From: Leptospira bandrabouensis
GTDB taxonomy: Bacteria; Spirochaetota; Leptospiria; Leptospirales; Leptospiraceae
Direction: 5' to 3'
NCBI RefSeq assembly: GCF_004770905.1
Contig: NZ_RQHT01000014.1
Location: 558,001 to 622,000, forward strand
Length of the DNA: 64,000 bases
Both the position numbers and the translations under genes were made by a program. Below, in pieces: positions 36,549-44,115 of this stretch. Within the stretch, counting starts at the first letter, position 1; each line of letters opens with the position of its first letter. Under the pieces are notes generated by a model. The model saw only the letters and a list, made by a program, of their open reading frames with translations, did no database searches and was not told where the DNA came from.

Positions 36549-36878
36549 ATGAAAAAAGAAGTATTATCACTAGAAACCATAGTAGGTCTTCAAGTAAAAG
36601 ACGATGAACTTTATTCAAAGTATAGATCTGAAATGAAATATTTATTAGAAAAATATGAAGGTGGATTTCGGTATGATTTTAAAATCCAAGAAACTTTAAA
36701 ATCGGAAACAGATAATTCTATAAACCGAGTCTTTTTAATATATTTCAAAAATAAAGAAAGGAAACTTAGTTTTTTTGCAGATCCTGAATACAAAAAAATA
36801 AGAGAAACGTATTTTGTTCCTTCCGTTGAAAGTACGACCCAAATTGCCGAATATGAAAGATTTTTAGATTCAAACTAA
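36549..36878 (+). CDS. DUF1330-like small protein
   Basis: A 109-residue soluble protein with a dimeric alpha-beta-barrel pattern: VGLQVKDDELYSKYRSEMKYLLEKYEGGFRYDF at the start and RKLSFFADPEYKKIRETYFVP in the second half. This resembles the DUF1330 (ferredoxin-like) family. No catalytic motif was seen. The candidate ribosome site (GAAGGAA) is about 15 nt from the ATG, so the start is not certain. It stands alone between the MFS gene and a convergent thioesterase gene. Confidence 0.65.
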   Translation: MKKEVLSLETIVGLQVKDDELYSKYRSEMKYLLEKYEGGFRYDFKIQETLKSETDNSINRVFLIYFKNKERKLSFFADPEYKKIRETYFVPSVESTTQIAEYERFLDSN

Positions 36879-36948
36879 TGAATCATGATTGCGAGTGCTC
36901 CGACTAACAATAATTAATTAAAATTTGTTCCAGAAAAAAATCTATCTT

Positions 36949-37491
36949 CTAAATGATTTTCCTACCGGCTTTGATTTTGGCAGCAAATTCCTTTGCCATT
37001 TCAATCCGGAGTTTTCCTTCCGCAAACCTACGTTTCTCTAACTCAGTTTCTAATTGCAAAGGAGGAACAACACAAGGTTTTTTATTTTCATCTAAAGCAA
37101 CAAACGACAAATAGGCGGTAGTCGCACGAACCATCTCACCAGTATATGGATTCTCACGGTTCACTTGTACACCAACTTCCATGGAAGTGGTTCCGACATA
37201 ATTTACCATAGCTTTTAAATTTACATGATCACCGATTTGAATTGGAGTAATAAAATTGATTCGATCGATACTAACTGTTACAGCCACACGACCAGAATGC
37301 CTCTGGGCTGACATAGCGGCAATTAAATCGATCCAACTCATGATAGCACCACCAAACGCTGTTCCGTAATGATTGGCATCATTGGGAAGTACAATATGCC
37401 GCGTTTCTACTGCTGATTCCTGGGGGGACTTTGCTGGTAATGAATTAGGACTCGTCACAATAAGGATATCTTCCTCTTGACCAATTGCCAA
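36949..37491 (-). CDS. Acyl-CoA thioesterase, hotdog fold
   Basis: A protein of up to 180 residues with a single hotdog domain. NHYGTAFGGAIMSWIDLIAAMSAQRHSG is the conserved helix region of YciA/BACH-type acyl-CoA thioesterases, followed by VTVSIDRINFITPIQIGDHVNLKA and TTAYLSFVALDEN. It would hydrolyse medium- to long-chain acyl-CoA. The longest frame begins with a TTG at 37491 with no ribosome site; a GTG eleven codons in has GAGGA upstream at rather long spacing. The start is therefore uncertain, but the domain is intact either way. The gene is divergent from a GGDEF/EAL gene. Confidence 0.87.
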   Translation of the reverse strand: MAIGQEEDILIVTSPNSLPAKSPQESAVETRHIVLPNDANHYGTAFGGAIMSWIDLIAAMSAQRHSGRVAVTVSIDRINFITPIQIGDHVNLKAMVNYVGTTSMEVGVQVNRENPYTGEMVRATTAYLSFVALDENKKPCVVPPLQLETELEKRRFAEGKLRIEMAKEFAAKIKAGRKII

Positions 37492-37543
37492 GAAAAGGCT
37501 TTTTTAAGTATACCGGAGGAGTTCTTGTCGTCTCATAATAACA

Positions 37544-39436
37544 ATGGTAGCAGACAAAAATAAATATGTTTATTGGACCAAATTCCAAAAAGATACAAGT
37601 CCTTTACTGCGCCGATTTCTTTTAGCAGCCTCTGGTTTATTTGCCATAGCCTCTGGTTTGCACCTTCTTCCCCTACTTACAAGACAAGGTGAAGTAGATT
37701 ATCTTTTCTTTGCCGTCGATCTTAGTTTCTCAGTAATTTTGTTTTTAGAATATTTATTAAAGAACAAAGTACCATTAATCATTCGTGTTTTTAGTTTGAT
37801 CTGCACTACGGTGTTTATTTCAGTATTTTCTTATGTAAGAAGTGGACTTCTCGGAAGTGCAGAAATATCCTTAGCGTTTATCATTGTTTCTTTTTATGTA
37901 TTTCTTCCTCCAATAGTAAGTTTAGTTTCTTCACTAACCATATCGCTATTACCCGCATTATTCGGTGGTCTCATTTATTTTTCATTCATACGTTTTCCTG
38001 ATTCCCTTGGTATCAGAAACAATAATCCAAGAGAATGGATTTTTAATTCGATCAGTTTAATTTTGTTTTCTGTTTTAACTGGATTTTTGATCCAAAGACT
38101 TCGTTCCAAACTAATTAAAAATATAGTTTATCTCAAAGAATCGAGAAGCAAAATTTTAAAATCTCAAAAACATATCGACAAACTAGCATTTTACGATTCA
38201 TTAACACATTTACCAAATAGACATTTATTCGACAAATTAATTCAAAATAGAATCAGCTCTGGTGTATCAGAATCCTTACTTCTTTTAATCAACTTAAAAG
38301 GATTAAAAGTAATCAACGCGTTACATGGAATCGAATTTGGTGACCAAATTTTAACCTTAACTGGATGTGTTTTAAAGTTATATACGGATGAAAAACAGGA
38401 CATTTTAGTTGCCAGTTTGGGCGGTGATGAATTTATCATTTGGATTGAAAATTCTACAAAATTAAAAATTGAAACCGCGATTGTAAATTTTGATCTCAAT
38501 AACAATGAGTTGCTGACTCCTGATCGTTTAGGGCATAGATTACAATACCGAGTTTCTGGACTCCAATTTCCAAATGACGCAACCAATTTAGATGAAATGA
38601 TTCGAAAACTATCGATTACAATGAACGTAGCAAGAGAGGGACACTTAACAAAGTTAGTTTGGTTCCAAGCAGGGATGGAACTTAAAATAGAAAGAGAACA
38701 AAAATTAAAAAACTATTTAGAGAAAGCAGTCAATCACAGTAACTTCAAAATCGCTTACCAGGAAAAAGTGGATATCACTTCCAAAGAGACAGTTGGTCTG
38801 GAAGCACTTGCCAGGTGGAGTTTACCTGAATTTGGAGAGGTTTCTCCTGAGGAGTTTATACCCATCATCACCAATTCTGACTTAATTGTTCCATTTGGAA
38901 AATGTATTTTCGAAAAGGTAATTTCTCATATCCCAAGGTTATTGGATTTATATGGAAAACAAATTAAAATCTCGATTAACATCTCTCCAATTTTTTTTTT
39001 ATATCCCAACTTCAATGAATACATCATTCATTATTTGATGGATCATAAAATTGATCCTAAAAATCTAATCTTTGAAATTACAGAAGATGTATTCTTAGAT
39101 GAAATAGAAACGATTCAAAAAATTGTATTCGAACTTAGATCCAAAGGAATTTCCGTTTCTTTAGATGATTTTGGAAAAGGTTATTCATCCCTGCATTACA
39201 TGCAAAAAATACAATTTGATGAATTAAAAATTGATAAATCTTTTTTAGATGACATCGCCTGTTCGGATCGAAATTTTCTACTTTTAGAATCTATTTGTCA
39301 TTTAGCCGATTCTTTAGGACTCAAAACTATCGCAGAAGGGATCGAAAGCGAAGAACAACTACTCCGCCTAAAGCAAACTACTTGCCATGTGGTACAAGGT
39401 TACCTGTATTCAAAACCTCAAATTCTATTTGATTGA
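37544..39436 (+). CDS. Membrane GGDEF-EAL protein with degenerate GGDEF metal site
   Basis: A 630-residue protein with about six membrane helices (residues 25-190), then GGDEF and EAL domains. The loop SLGGDEFIIW is kept, but the first metal-binding region reads INLKGLKVINALHG instead of the usual DxDxFKxxND, so cyclase activity is doubtful. The EAL domain keeps LEALARWSLPEFG, INISPIFF, FEITEDVFL, SLDDFGKGYSS, LKIDKSFLDD and IAEGIES, so it is probably a c-di-GMP phosphodiesterase. The best ribosome site (GGAGGAG, 37515-37521) is over 20 nt from the ATG and instead precedes a 12-codon TTG frame. The next gene is a CDF transporter. Confidence 0.92.
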   Translation: MVADKNKYVYWTKFQKDTSPLLRRFLLAASGLFAIASGLHLLPLLTRQGEVDYLFFAVDLSFSVILFLEYLLKNKVPLIIRVFSLICTTVFISVFSYVRSGLLGSAEISLAFIIVSFYVFLPPIVSLVSSLTISLLPALFGGLIYFSFIRFPDSLGIRNNNPREWIFNSISLILFSVLTGFLIQRLRSKLIKNIVYLKESRSKILKSQKHIDKLAFYDSLTHLPNRHLFDKLIQNRISSGVSESLLLLINLKGLKVINALHGIEFGDQILTLTGCVLKLYTDEKQDILVASLGGDEFIIWIENSTKLKIETAIVNFDLNNNELLTPDRLGHRLQYRVSGLQFPNDATNLDEMIRKLSITMNVAREGHLTKLVWFQAGMELKIEREQKLKNYLEKAVNHSNFKIAYQEKVDITSKETVGLEALARWSLPEFGEVSPEEFIPIITNSDLIVPFGKCIFEKVISHIPRLLDLYGKQIKISINISPIFFLYPNFNEYIIHYLMDHKIDPKNLIFEITEDVFLDEIETIQKIVFELRSKGISVSLDDFGKGYSSLHYMQKIQFDELKIDKSFLDDIACSDRNFLLLESICHLADSLGLKTIAEGIESEEQLLRLKQTTCHVVQGYLYSKPQILFD

Positions 39437-39518
39437 AGATAACAAAACTTCTATTTGGCTTTGTTTTCTGCTCTTTCTTTAGTTGCAGAGAAAAAACGAA
39501 TCTAAAAATATATCCCCT

Positions 39519-40445
39519 ATGGGACAAGGTCATAATCATTCTAATCACGACCACCACTCACACAATCATAACCATCTACATTCTACTTCTTCTTCTAAAA
39601 ATTTGGCGTGGGCATTTGCACTTAACTTAAGTTTTTCTCTCTTAGAATTAGTTGGTGGAATTTATTCCAATAGTATTGCGATTATCTCCGATGCCTTCCA
39701 TGACTTTGGCGATGCCCTATCTCTGGCTCTAGTTTGGTACTTGCAAAAAATCTCTACAAAACCAAAAGACAATTATTTTGATTATGGTTACAAGCGATTC
39801 TCCATTCTCGGAGCCCTGATAATCTCTGTCATTCTATCTGTTGGTTCCATTTTTATGATCATTGAGTCTATCAAAAGATTCATCACTCCAGAAGAGACAA
39901 AAGCAAATATTATGTTTGTATTAGCTATTATTGGAGTGGTAGTAAACGGTGCTGCCATGATTCGACTCAACCACGGCAAATCACTCACCGAAAAGGCGGT
40001 GTTTCTCCATTTTATGGAAGATATACTCGGATGGATAGCTGTCCTTATCGGAAGTGTTGTTATGATGTATTTTCAATTGCCTTGGTTTGATCCTTTGCTT
40101 TCGCTTGCGATCGCTTTATGGATTTTATGGAATGCCTATGGTAACATCAAACAAGTTATGACTGTAATGTTACAAGCAGTTCCTGAATCGGTCGATCGGA
40201 ATCATCTTATCGAACATTGGGAAAAAATTAAAGGAATTCAATCAGTACATGATATCAAAATTTGGAGTTTGGACGGAAACCATCATGTTGCCTCCTTACA
40301 CGTGTTAATTAACAAAAATGTAAAACTAAACGAATTCTCAAAGATCAAAGAAAAAATTCGAATGGTTGCATTAGAATTTGATATCATCCATACAACCATT
40401 GAATTAGAAACAGACGCCGAACAATGTGAATTACATACTAAATAA
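39519..40445 (+). CDS. Cation diffusion facilitator metal exporter
   Basis: About 308 residues from the ATG at 39519; a TTG 12 codons upstream is possible. The N-terminus is histidine-rich (GHNHSNHDHHSHNHNHLH), typical of zinc-handling CDF proteins. Six membrane helices follow. The transport site residues appear in SDAFHDFGDALSLA (helix 2) and HFMEDILGWIAV (helix 5), and the cytoplasmic C-terminal domain (IQSVHDIKIWSLDGNHHVASLHV) fits the metal-sensing dimer domain. It exports Zn2+ or related ions in exchange for protons. The leading sequence also encodes, in another frame, a lipoprotein-like signal (see findings). Confidence 0.92.
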   Translation: MGQGHNHSNHDHHSHNHNHLHSTSSSKNLAWAFALNLSFSLLELVGGIYSNSIAIISDAFHDFGDALSLALVWYLQKISTKPKDNYFDYGYKRFSILGALIISVILSVGSIFMIIESIKRFITPEETKANIMFVLAIIGVVVNGAAMIRLNHGKSLTEKAVFLHFMEDILGWIAVLIGSVVMMYFQLPWFDPLLSLAIALWILWNAYGNIKQVMTVMLQAVPESVDRNHLIEHWEKIKGIQSVHDIKIWSLDGNHHVASLHVLINKNVKLNEFSKIKEKIRMVALEFDIIHTTIELETDAEQCELHTK

Positions 40446-40453
40446 ATATTCTA

Positions 40454-41110
40454 TTAAATGGTATTTTCATTTTCTTTCTTATAAAGATCTGGCAAAAAAC
40501 TTTCGAACTGACCCACTTCTTCGATGTTATGTTTGATCCAAAAAAAACCGTGATTTTTATCAAAAAACAAAAACTCAAAGATAGGTCGTAAAAACTTAAA
40601 ACTAATTCCCTTCCAACCAACAATCAAACAATTTTCATAACGAGTTCCTTCTGGACATTCTTTAAAAGAATATTCCATTCTTGCTATGGGTAAAAACCCA
40701 TTAAGTTTCGGATTATGTATGAAACCTTCCTCATCTAATTTTTCGATGGGACTGACTACATTCACTAAATAGTTTTTATTCCTTCCCAAGTATTCCACGA
40801 TTCGAAGTTCCGCACCTGGCCCAACACTACCATCTGGTTTTCTTTTTTCATAACTGACATGTACATGGTCTTCGGGATGCCAAACATGGTAACGATTGTA
40901 AATCTTTCCTTCATATTCGATATCACCTTCTAAATGTTGGAACCACCAAACCAACATTTTGGGATACACACCCCTAATAGTATCATGTTTAATCCAGTAT
41001 TTGACCCGTCCATCGGCCAGTATCTCTCTTCCCGATTCTGCTGAATCTACAGACTTCCGATTCCAGCGAATTTCTAATTTTGGTAATAAACCCAATTTAA
41101 CTTTTTTCAT
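40454..41110 (-). CDS. PhlG-like DAPG hydrolase-family protein
   Basis: A 218-residue protein. The ATG at 41110 has GGAGG 5 nt upstream, so it is preferred to the ATG at 41122. The pattern WIKHDTIRGVYPKMLVWWF, YHVWHPEDHVHVSYE, a glutamate in GAELRIVEYLG, and HNIEEVGQFESFLP near the C-terminus matches the 2,4-diacetylphloroglucinol hydrolase (PhlG) domain, in which His and Glu residues bind zinc. PhlG cleaves a C-C bond of an acylated phloroglucinol; most homologues have no proven substrate. A divergent TetR gene and two operator-like palindromes lie upstream, one of them covering its 5' end. Confidence 0.78.
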   Translation of the reverse strand: MKKVKLGLLPKLEIRWNRKSVDSAESGREILADGRVKYWIKHDTIRGVYPKMLVWWFQHLEGDIEYEGKIYNRYHVWHPEDHVHVSYEKRKPDGSVGPGAELRIVEYLGRNKNYLVNVVSPIEKLDEEGFIHNPKLNGFLPIARMEYSFKECPEGTRYENCLIVGWKGISFKFLRPIFEFLFFDKNHGFFWIKHNIEEVGQFESFLPDLYKKENENTI

Positions 41111-41120
41111 ACTAGCCTCC

Positions 41121-41142
41121 ATGTATAGTAAATACTATACAT
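41121..41142. promoter_or_regulatory. Operator-like palindrome 1, TetR/PhlG intergenic region
   Basis: The arms ATGTATAGTA and TACTATACAT, separated by AA, form a perfect 10-bp inverted repeat. It lies 10 bp upstream of the PhlG-like start codon, right next to its ribosome site, and within the region that must contain both divergent promoters. Size and position fit a TetR-family operator. Confidence 0.65.
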
Positions 41143-41153
41143 CAACTATTTCA

Positions 41154-41175
41154 ATGTAAAGTAAATACTATACAA
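41154..41175. promoter_or_regulatory. Operator-like palindrome 2, TetR/PhlG intergenic region
   Basis: The arms ATGTAAAGTA and TACTATACAA around AA repeat palindrome 1 with two mismatches. Start-to-start spacing is 33 bp, about three helical turns. The weaker symmetry suggests a lower-affinity second site controlling the tetR gene that starts at 41239. Confidence 0.6.
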
Positions 41176-41238
41176 AAAATCAATCGAAAAATTCTGCAGG
41201 CGATAAAAAATGAATCCAAACGGAGACTGGCTGAGCCC

Positions 41239-41895
41239 ATGAAACTGACCCTAAAGTTATTACAGAACGAATTTGATTCGTATCAAAATCCGAGTTCAAC
41301 AAAGGAAAAAGACATTGTAGAAGCGGCTGAAAATGTTTTTTCAGAATTAGGATTTGATGGAGCTACCACAGCGGAACTTGCAAAACAGGCAAACGTTACA
41401 GAAAGAACTCTCTTTAAATATTTTCCCTCAAAGAATGATTTATACAGACGAGTTTTATCAGGATTACTATTATCAACGATTGTTCCTGGTCACATGTCAG
41501 ACCTCAAAGAAAGATTACAAACTCTCAAACCAAACTTTAAAGAATGGTATCTTTCCATTTTAAAAGCAAGGTATACTGCTGTCGCAAAAGAACCTAAAAA
41601 ATTAAAACTTCTTCTCGGTGCCCTTCTTTTCTCAAAAGAATTTGCAGAGATCTTTGGGAATCTTTGGAAAATCAATTTATACGATACTTCAGTAGAAGCC
41701 ATTGAGTATTTCCAGCAAACGGGTGAGATCAGAAAGAATTTAGATCCGAATCAAATTGTAAGGGCTTCTTTTAGTTTGGCCGCTAGTTTTTTAATTACTA
41801 AATTTGTATTAGCACCCAAATATCCAATTGATCCAGAAAAAGAAATGGAAACTATTTTTTCTATTTTCTATGAAGGAATTAAAAATGAAAAGTAA
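41239..41895 (+). CDS. TetR/AcrR family transcriptional regulator
   Basis: A 218-residue regulator. The N-terminal DNA-binding domain (about residues 20-70) reads KEKDIVEAAENVFSELGFDGATTAELAKQANVTERTLFKYFPSKNDLYRRVL with a clear helix-turn-helix. The remaining C-terminal helices form the ligand and dimer domain; LLLGALLFSKEFAEIFGNLW is part of it. It is divergent from the PhlG-like gene, and the shared region has two matching palindromes, so autoregulation and repression of the hydrolase are likely. The inducer is unknown; in Pseudomonas a TetR protein (PhlH) controls phlG in response to the substrate. Confidence 0.92.
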   Translation: MKLTLKLLQNEFDSYQNPSSTKEKDIVEAAENVFSELGFDGATTAELAKQANVTERTLFKYFPSKNDLYRRVLSGLLLSTIVPGHMSDLKERLQTLKPNFKEWYLSILKARYTAVAKEPKKLKLLLGALLFSKEFAEIFGNLWKINLYDTSVEAIEYFQQTGEIRKNLDPNQIVRASFSLAASFLITKFVLAPKYPIDPEKEMETIFSIFYEGIKNEK

Positions 41896-41925
41896 ATGAT
41901 TCATACCCGAATGGAACATTTACTT

Positions 41926-43155
41926 TTAGAATTTCTCATTGGATTTGTTTTCTTTATCTAATTGCTTTTCATTTTTCTTTTTTGGGAGTAATAAAATTAC
42001 CTTTCCTTTGGTTAACAAATTGTTGGCGACCTCTTCCACTCCATTTTCATTTCCCAAATAATAATCCAATCTACCAACACCAGAAATTGCATTACCTCTA
42101 TCATGAACAAACACCAAATGATGGTTGAGTGACCAATCCTTTGATTGAAAAGATAATAGAACTGGAAATCCCAAAGGAACCTCTTTATCCATAGCAACAG
42201 ATCGGAAGGAAACCAAACGAATCCCTTGGCTTCCGAATGGACCAAAAACCGATTCGGCAGATTTAGATTTTGAACTCGATAGACTTTCTCTCTCAAAAAA
42301 GATATACCTCGGATTTTTAAAAATAGCATCTGAAACTTCTTTAGGTTTTTTTTGGATACAGTCAGAAAGATGATAAGGTTTGAGACTGGGGCATATTCCT
42401 TTAAGGAACACAGAAGGACTAATATAATCCTTACCGTTATCGGCAGCATAATTGATACGAAACCTTTCGTTTGTTTCTGTTTGGACCAAAGCAGATCCCT
42501 CTAATTGTGCTAAATGTAAGTCTGTCAAACGTATGAAAATGATTGGTTTGGAATATTTTTCCCAAGTAGACTTTTCTTTCCATCTTTCTCTTGGAAAAAA
42601 TTTGGGATTTTCAACCGAAAGAGAATCCGATGTAGGTGGAGACAAAGCCGGATATTGGAATTCTCCTTCCCGTTTAGTTTTCCCATAAATTCGTACTTCA
42701 TAATATCCTGTTATAGTAGGTGGCCCTTCCGCTGGACTTAATTCCATCAAGTGAAAATGTTTTTGGATTTTGTTTTGAATTTCTTCATTTGTATTATCGT
42801 GTATTAATTGTTGTAATTCCTCTAGAGACTGAAGAACTTCCTCCTTCGAATATTCCGTCTGCGCAAACCGAAATTTTGAATCTTTGGGTGTACGCTTAAA
42901 ATATAAAATGGATTCATTCAATGCGGAATCTAAACGAATATCTTGTGAAAAATGATTACTTGCAAACGAAACGGATGTTTGCTTTTTTTTAGAATCAGTG
43001 AAGATCCCTGACCTTTTTTCAATGTTCGTTGGTTCTGAATTTAGTTCCTCAGTAGCAGCCGATAACCAATAAAGTACGAAAACCAATAGGGAAATTTTGA
43101 TCCAATGACAAGTGCGTAAGTACATTTTTGAAGTAACTGCCGGTTCGCCTGCCAT
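41926..43155 (-). CDS. mltA: MltA-type lytic murein transglycosylase
   Basis: A protein of up to 409 residues; an internal ATG (43125) gives a shorter start directly before the hydrophobic signal or anchor (IKISLLVFVLYWLSAA). Neither has a clear ribosome site. TITGYYEVRIYGKTKREGEFQYP and the C-terminal 3D domain (VFVHDRGNAISGVGRLDYYLG, with the catalytic aspartate expected in HDRG) match MltA. The enzyme cleaves peptidoglycan with formation of 1,6-anhydromuramic ends. No lipobox cysteine is evident, unlike in E. coli MltA, so it may be anchored by the uncleaved helix. The gene converges on tetR and is divergent from rpmH. Confidence 0.87.
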   Translation of the reverse strand: MAGEPAVTSKMYLRTCHWIKISLLVFVLYWLSAATEELNSEPTNIEKRSGIFTDSKKKQTSVSFASNHFSQDIRLDSALNESILYFKRTPKDSKFRFAQTEYSKEEVLQSLEELQQLIHDNTNEEIQNKIQKHFHLMELSPAEGPPTITGYYEVRIYGKTKREGEFQYPALSPPTSDSLSVENPKFFPRERWKEKSTWEKYSKPIIFIRLTDLHLAQLEGSALVQTETNERFRINYAADNGKDYISPSVFLKGICPSLKPYHLSDCIQKKPKEVSDAIFKNPRYIFFERESLSSSKSKSAESVFGPFGSQGIRLVSFRSVAMDKEVPLGFPVLLSFQSKDWSLNHHLVFVHDRGNAISGVGRLDYYLGNENGVEEVANNLLTKGKVILLLPKKKNEKQLDKENKSNEKF

Positions 43156-43394
43156 AGAATTAGGTTTGTTTTTCCACTTTGATTCAGAAAACCATTAAAT
43201 CAGATAAAGAGATGAATAGGACTCGTTGGGAAAGCCAATACTGTGAACTCTCTGAAAAGTTTTTGCCTTATGTCTCATAAGAATGACCGTGTCCAATCAT
43301 TTTTCCCAATTCCCCTTGACTTCCATGGGGGTACCAAAAACCTTTCAAAAGACCTCATATTTTTGCGATCATATATAGATTAATTAGGTGTTTC

Positions 43395-43556
43395 ATGAAA
43401 CGTACATTCCAACCGAGTAAAATTAAACGCGTGAGAACTCACGGATTCCGAGCCAGAATGGCTACCCCAGGCGGACGAAATGTGATAGCCAACAGAAGAA
43501 GAAAAGGCCGGGCTAAACTGACTGTTTCCGACGAAAAAATCGGGAGAAAGTTCTAA
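43395..43556 (+). CDS. rpmH: 50S ribosomal protein L34
   Basis: A 53-residue ribosomal protein, [20 protein letters not shown] at its start and [20 protein letters not shown] at its end. The length and the strongly basic sequence are as expected, with the KLTV C-terminal segment typical of the family. It heads the conserved cluster rpmH-rnpA-yidD-yidC-jag-mnmE. The upstream 239 bp contain no obvious DnaA boxes, so I do not place oriC here. Confidence 0.98.
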   Translation: MKRTFQPSKIKRVRTHGFRARMATPGGRNVIANRRRKGRAKLTVSDEKIGRKF

Positions 43557-43627
43557 TTTAGGAGCTTCCAGCGGAGACCCTTCGCGACCAAACCAGGATC
43601 CAGGAACTTTTTCGTCAGAATCGAAAA

Positions 43628-43888
43628 ATGGGCAGGCCACCGATGCGATGGCTTGTCCGAAAAAACGGCCTTCCGTTTGCCAGTTTTTTATTTTGCCCCG
43701 ATAAAACTCACAAAACAGCCGTTCTTCGCAACCGTTCGAAACGAATTCTCCGAGAACTGGTCAGGAAATATCTTTCTTCGATACCAGTAGGATACGATTG
43801 TGCCCTACTGGTTCAAAAAGATTTTGCGAAACTATCTAAGGAAGACCGAGAGGTGTTGTTCCTTTCGGTACTAAAACAATTCCCATGA
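43628..43888 (+). CDS. rnpA: Ribonuclease P protein component (start uncertain)
   Basis: The protein subunit of RNase P, which helps the catalytic RNA trim the 5' ends of tRNA precursors. The RNR motif ([19 protein letters not shown]) is clear. The first ATG (43628) has no ribosome site and would begin in the middle of the family domain. The same frame is open upstream to a TAG at 43559 and encodes LPAETLRDQTRIQELFRQNR, which aligns with the conserved RnpA N-terminus (compare RLKKNEDFQKVFKHG in Bacillus), yet it has no ATG, GTG or TTG. A TAGGAG ribosome-like site lies at 43559-43564. The true start may be non-canonical between 43562 and 43600. It overlaps yidD by 4 bp. Confidence 0.85.
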   Translation: MGRPPMRWLVRKNGLPFASFLFCPDKTHKTAVLRNRSKRILRELVRKYLSSIPVGYDCALLVQKDFAKLSKEDREVLFLSVLKQFP

Positions 43889-44112
43889 ATCGGCTGTTTT
43901 TGGTTCTTATTTACCTCTACAAAAAACTGCTGTCCCCTCTATTGCCTCCGGCTTGCCGGTTTACCCCCAGTTGTTCTGAATACGCCAAACAAGCGTTTGA
44001 AACTTATCCTTGGTATAAGGCGTTTGTTCTTAGTGTAATCAGAATATCTAAATGTCACCCTTATCACGAAGGTGGACATGACCCTTTACCGAAATCCTTT
44101 AACAAGAGTTAA
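43885..44112 (+). CDS. yidD: Membrane protein insertion efficiency factor YidD
   Basis: A 75-residue protein with an N-terminal amphipathic/hydrophobic helix ([22 protein letters not shown]) and the family motifs [18 protein letters not shown] and [14 protein letters not shown] with the conserved cysteines. YidD assists YidC/SecYEG insertion of inner-membrane proteins. It overlaps rnpA by 4 bp (ATGA) and lies 3 bp before yidC, the conserved arrangement. Confidence 0.96.
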   Translation: MNRLFLVLIYLYKKLLSPLLPPACRFTPSCSEYAKQAFETYPWYKAFVLSVIRISKCHPYHEGGHDPLPKSFNKS

Positions 44113-44115
44113 CTT

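Noticed and set aside
41880..41925. Terminator between tetR and mltA
   Set aside because: GTAAATG/CATTTAC followed by TTTT is suggestive, but the loop is about 18 nt and the stem weak.
43156..43394. Replication origin near rpmH
   Set aside because: rpmH clusters often lie near dnaA/oriC, but I found no DnaA-box-like TTATCCACA sequences and no dnaA or dnaN in the window.
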